Positions 62,060 through 64,000 of a stretch of DNA of 64,000 nucleotides are shown piece after piece. Source of the DNA: Rathayibacter sp. Leaf185. Lineage in GTDB: Bacteria > Actinomycetota > Actinomycetes > Actinomycetales > Microbacteriaceae. The position numbers and the translations under genes were made by a program. Positions within the stretch are counted from its first letter, which is position 1. Every line of letters starts with the position of its first letter. The notes under the pieces were generated by a model. It was not told the DNA's origin and did no database searches. It saw only the letters and a program-made list of their open reading frames with translations. Location: the NCBI RefSeq assembly GCF_001423885.1, contig NZ_LMPP01000002.1, positions 256,575-320,574 of the forward strand, in the 5' to 3' direction.

Positions 62060-63037
62060 CTACCTCACTCGCACGCGCGGGTCGAGCCGCACGTAGACGA
62101 TGTCGATCAGGAAGTTGGCGATCAGGACGGCTGCGGTCAGGGTCAGGAAGATCCCCTGCATCAGCGGATAGTCGAGCGCCTGCACAGCGCGCAGCAGCTG
62201 GTACCCGATCCCCGGGTAGGCGAAGACGACCTCGGTCAGCAGAGCGCCGCCGACGACGAAGCCGATCGACATGCCGAACGAGGTGATCGAGGGGAGCATG
62301 GCGTTGCGGGCGGCGTAGCGGAACATGATGCGCCCCTCCCGCAGGCCCTTGGCGCGGGCCATCGTGATGTAGTCCTCGGCCGAGGTCGCGATCATCGTGT
62401 TGCGCATCCCGAGCATCCAGCCGCCGATCGAGACGGCGACGATCGTCACCGCGGGCAGGAACAGGTGGGTGAGCACGTCGCCGAGGAACTGGGGTGAGAA
62501 GGACGGCTGCGAGCCGAGCGTGAAGGCCTGCCCGATCGGGAACCACCTCAGCGTCACGGCGAAGAGGAACAGCGCGCCCATCGCGATGAAGAAGTAGGGG
62601 AACGAGCCGACGAAGACGAGCAGGGGCGGGAGGATGCGGTCGAGGACGCCGTTGCGGCGCCAGGCGACCACGATGCCGAGCAGGTTGCCGAGGATCACAG
62701 CGACGATCAGCGCGGAGCCGCCCAGCAGCAGGGTCCAGCCGAGCTGTGTGCCGATCACCTGGGTGACCGGCGTCGGGAACTGCGAGATCGACATGCCCAG
62801 CTGCCCGGTGAACACGTCGCCGAGGTACTGCACGTACTGCAGCGGCAGCGGTCGGTCGTCGAGCCCGAACAGGTGGCGGAACTGGTCGATCTGCTCATCG
62901 GTGAGCGAGCCCTGCATCGTGCCGATCATCCGGCCGACGGGATCGCCGGGGATGAGGCGGGGGAGCAGGAAGTTGATCGTCAGCGACGCCCAGAACGCGA
63001 TGAGGTAGAAGCCGAGCCGACGGAGCACGAAGGTCAT
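62060..63037 (-). CDS. Dpp/Opp-type ABC transporter permease, DppB-like
   Basis: A 325-residue permease: RRLGFYLIAFWASLTINFLLPRLIPGDPV at the N-terminus is the usual DppB start, six helices follow and the inner loop carries ARAKGLREGRIMFRYAARNA (EAA type). AGGAGGAC lies about 8 nt before the ATG. It pairs with the DppC-like subunit and the double ATPase. The matching binding protein is not in the window and may lie beyond 64000. Confidence 0.95.
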   Translation of the reverse strand: MTFVLRRLGFYLIAFWASLTINFLLPRLIPGDPVGRMIGTMQGSLTDEQIDQFRHLFGLDDRPLPLQYVQYLGDVFTGQLGMSISQFPTPVTQVIGTQLGWTLLLGGSALIVAVILGNLLGIVVAWRRNGVLDRILPPLLVFVGSFPYFFIAMGALFLFAVTLRWFPIGQAFTLGSQPSFSPQFLGDVLTHLFLPAVTIVAVSIGGWMLGMRNTMIATSAEDYITMARAKGLREGRIMFRYAARNAMLPSITSFGMSIGFVVGGALLTEVVFAYPGIGYQLLRAVQALDYPLMQGIFLTLTAAVLIANFLIDIVYVRLDPRVRVR

Positions 63038-63076
63038 GAGAGTGGTCCTCCTGAGGTGTTGGGGAAGAAGGAAGGG

Positions 63077-63106
63077 CGTCCCGCCCGGCGCGCGCCGGGC
63101 AGGACG
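63077..63106 (-). other. Strong intercistronic hairpin between the GH172 and DppB-like genes
   Basis: The perfect 18-bp palindrome GCCCGGCGCGCGCCGGGC (63083-63100) is extended by CGTCC and GGACG on either side. It starts 4 bp after the GH172 stop, with no T tract. It may be a partial terminator or an mRNA-stabilising structure that sets different levels of enzyme and transporter. Confidence 0.65.
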
Positions 63107-63109
63107 GAG

Positions 63110-64000
63110 TCAGCGGGGGACACGGTCCGCTCGCGACGGGAAGGGCCGAGCCGGGCGGCTCGGGGAGTCCTGGTACCAGTAGGCGACCGAGGACACGTCG
63201 TCGGAGCGCTCGACGAGGTCCGGGCCGACCTGCCCGATCTGCTGCAGGGTCACCCGCAGGCTCTCGTGGAAGTAGACCGGGTCGGGCTCGTGCCACCGGT
63301 ACATACCGTGGACGGGCGCCATCGCTGTCGCGTACACCGCCTGCTGGGACTCGTCCCGGGTCGAGTACTGGGGGTAGCCGACGTACGGGGCGCTGTAGGT
63401 GAGCACCTGCGGCTCGAACTCCTTCGACAGGCGGTCCTGGAACGCCCAGGCGCCGCCGTAGTAGTCCTCGGTCCCGGTGCCGCAGATCGTCGGGTGGTCG
63501 GTGTCGCCGTCGAGGAAGAACTTCATCTCGCCCTCGCCCCACCAGTACCGCTCGAGCTGGACGATCGTCAGCGAGGTGCCGACGAGCACTCCCGAGCCCT
63601 CGACGCCGTCGAGGACCGTGTAGTCCACGCCTCGGGTCGTGGGGTTCTCGCGCCGGTACTCCGCGTGGAAGCGGAGCGGTCCGATCTCCGACGTGTCCTT
63701 CTTCTCGAGGTAGTCGATCTGGTAGAACAGCCCGCCCACGTCGACGGGGTGCTGGTTCTCGAGGGTGATCCGCGCCCCGTCGGCGAAGGGCATCGTGAAG
63801 TACGCGTTCATCCCCCCGGTCGGCGCGACGAGCACCAGGCTCGAGGTGACCAGGCTGCGCTGCCCGTTCCCGTTGCAGAAGAAGTCGCCCAGCGGCGCCT
63901 CGACGGCGGGCGTCTCGGAGCCGTCCCAGTACATCCGCAGCACCAGGTCGCGCAGCACGAAGCCGACCGCCTCGGTGTGCGTGGACACCGTGAACCAGAG
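63110..64000 (-). CDS. GH172 (DUF2961) glycoside hydrolase, partial (N-terminus beyond window)
   Basis: The last 297 residues are visible; the frame is open to the right edge (LWFTVSTHTEAVGF at the border), so the start is outside. Family features: LRMYWDGSETPAVEAPLGDFFC, the GTGTEDYYGGAW motif near the middle with a conserved Glu, and HEPDPVYFHESLRVTLQQIG, with a Glu/Asp pair. DUF2961 became GH172 through a Bifidobacterium dentium alpha-fructofuranosidase that makes and cleaves difructose dianhydride I; other members attack D-arabinan. The GH32 and fructokinase neighbours favour the fructofuranosidase role. No secretion signal can be judged. Confidence 0.88.
   Translation of the reverse strand, partial: LWFTVSTHTEAVGFVLRDLVLRMYWDGSETPAVEAPLGDFFCNGNGQRSLVTSSLVLVAPTGGMNAYFTMPFADGARITLENQHPVDVGGLFYQIDYLEKKDTSEIGPLRFHAEYRRENPTTRGVDYTVLDGVEGSGVLVGTSLTIVQLERYWWGEGEMKFFLDGDTDHPTICGTGTEDYYGGAWAFQDRLSKEFEPQVLTYSAPYVGYPQYSTRDESQQAVYATAMAPVHGMYRWHEPDPVYFHESLRVTLQQIGQVGPDLVERSDDVSSVAYWYQDSPSRPARPFPSRADRVPR

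Overview
This is a very GC-rich (about 70 %) actinobacterial chromosome segment. Gene content and signals (actinobacterial class II LysS, ClpC with a ClgR-type box, UBP zinc finger, many leaderless genes with a TAnnnT hexamer 6-7 nt before the start codon) point to Microbacteriaceae (Rathayibacter/Curtobacterium-like); the family is inferred, not proven. No rRNA, CRISPR array, insertion sequence or phage genes were seen. There are two tRNA genes, Ser(CGA) and Arg(ACG).

Left part (1-19.9 kb), mostly core genes: end of a PH-domain membrane protein, DUF2520 Rossmann protein, panC, lysS, a secreted HExxH protein, a small membrane protein, cardiolipin synthase, an AraC regulator, NADH dehydrogenase type II, pirin, clpC, an ArgA-like acetyltransferase, two envelope proteins, an LssY-domain protein, radA and an alpha/beta hydrolase, closed by tRNA-Ser.

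Middle part (20-50.9 kb), accessory: a hipBA toxin-antitoxin pair; two FUSC exporters around a leaderless MarR gene with an 18-bp palindrome; then a long run of small redox and detoxification units, each with its own regulator. These are HTH-cupin-AKR against CMD-ADH, hydrolase-TetR, SDR-AraC, LysR, two coupled SDRs, SDR against MerR with a textbook MerR promoter, PucR-TrxR-like-membrane protein, MsrA, two MmyB-type regulators (one lacking its HTH), an esterase-VOC-MFS operon, pyruvate oxidase with a small partner, and a haloperoxidase-like hydrolase.

Right part (51.1-64 kb), all on the minus strand: a fructan/fructofuranoside utilisation locus in two adjacent operons. The upstream operon (entering at 64000) has a GH172 (DUF2961) enzyme, a Dpp/Opp-type ABC transporter with a double-ATPase subunit, a GH32 beta-fructofuranosidase and a PfkB fructokinase. 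The downstream operon has a divergent GH32-like enzyme, a sugar-binding lipoprotein, two CUT1 permeases and a LacI regulator. Two LacI-type palindromes bracket the promoter of the downstream operon. Almost all genes overlap by 4-11 bp. The proposed pathway is import of fructo-oligosaccharides or difructose anhydrides, intracellular cleavage by GH172 and GH32 enzymes to fructose, and phosphorylation by the kinase. This locus is the most interesting system in the window.
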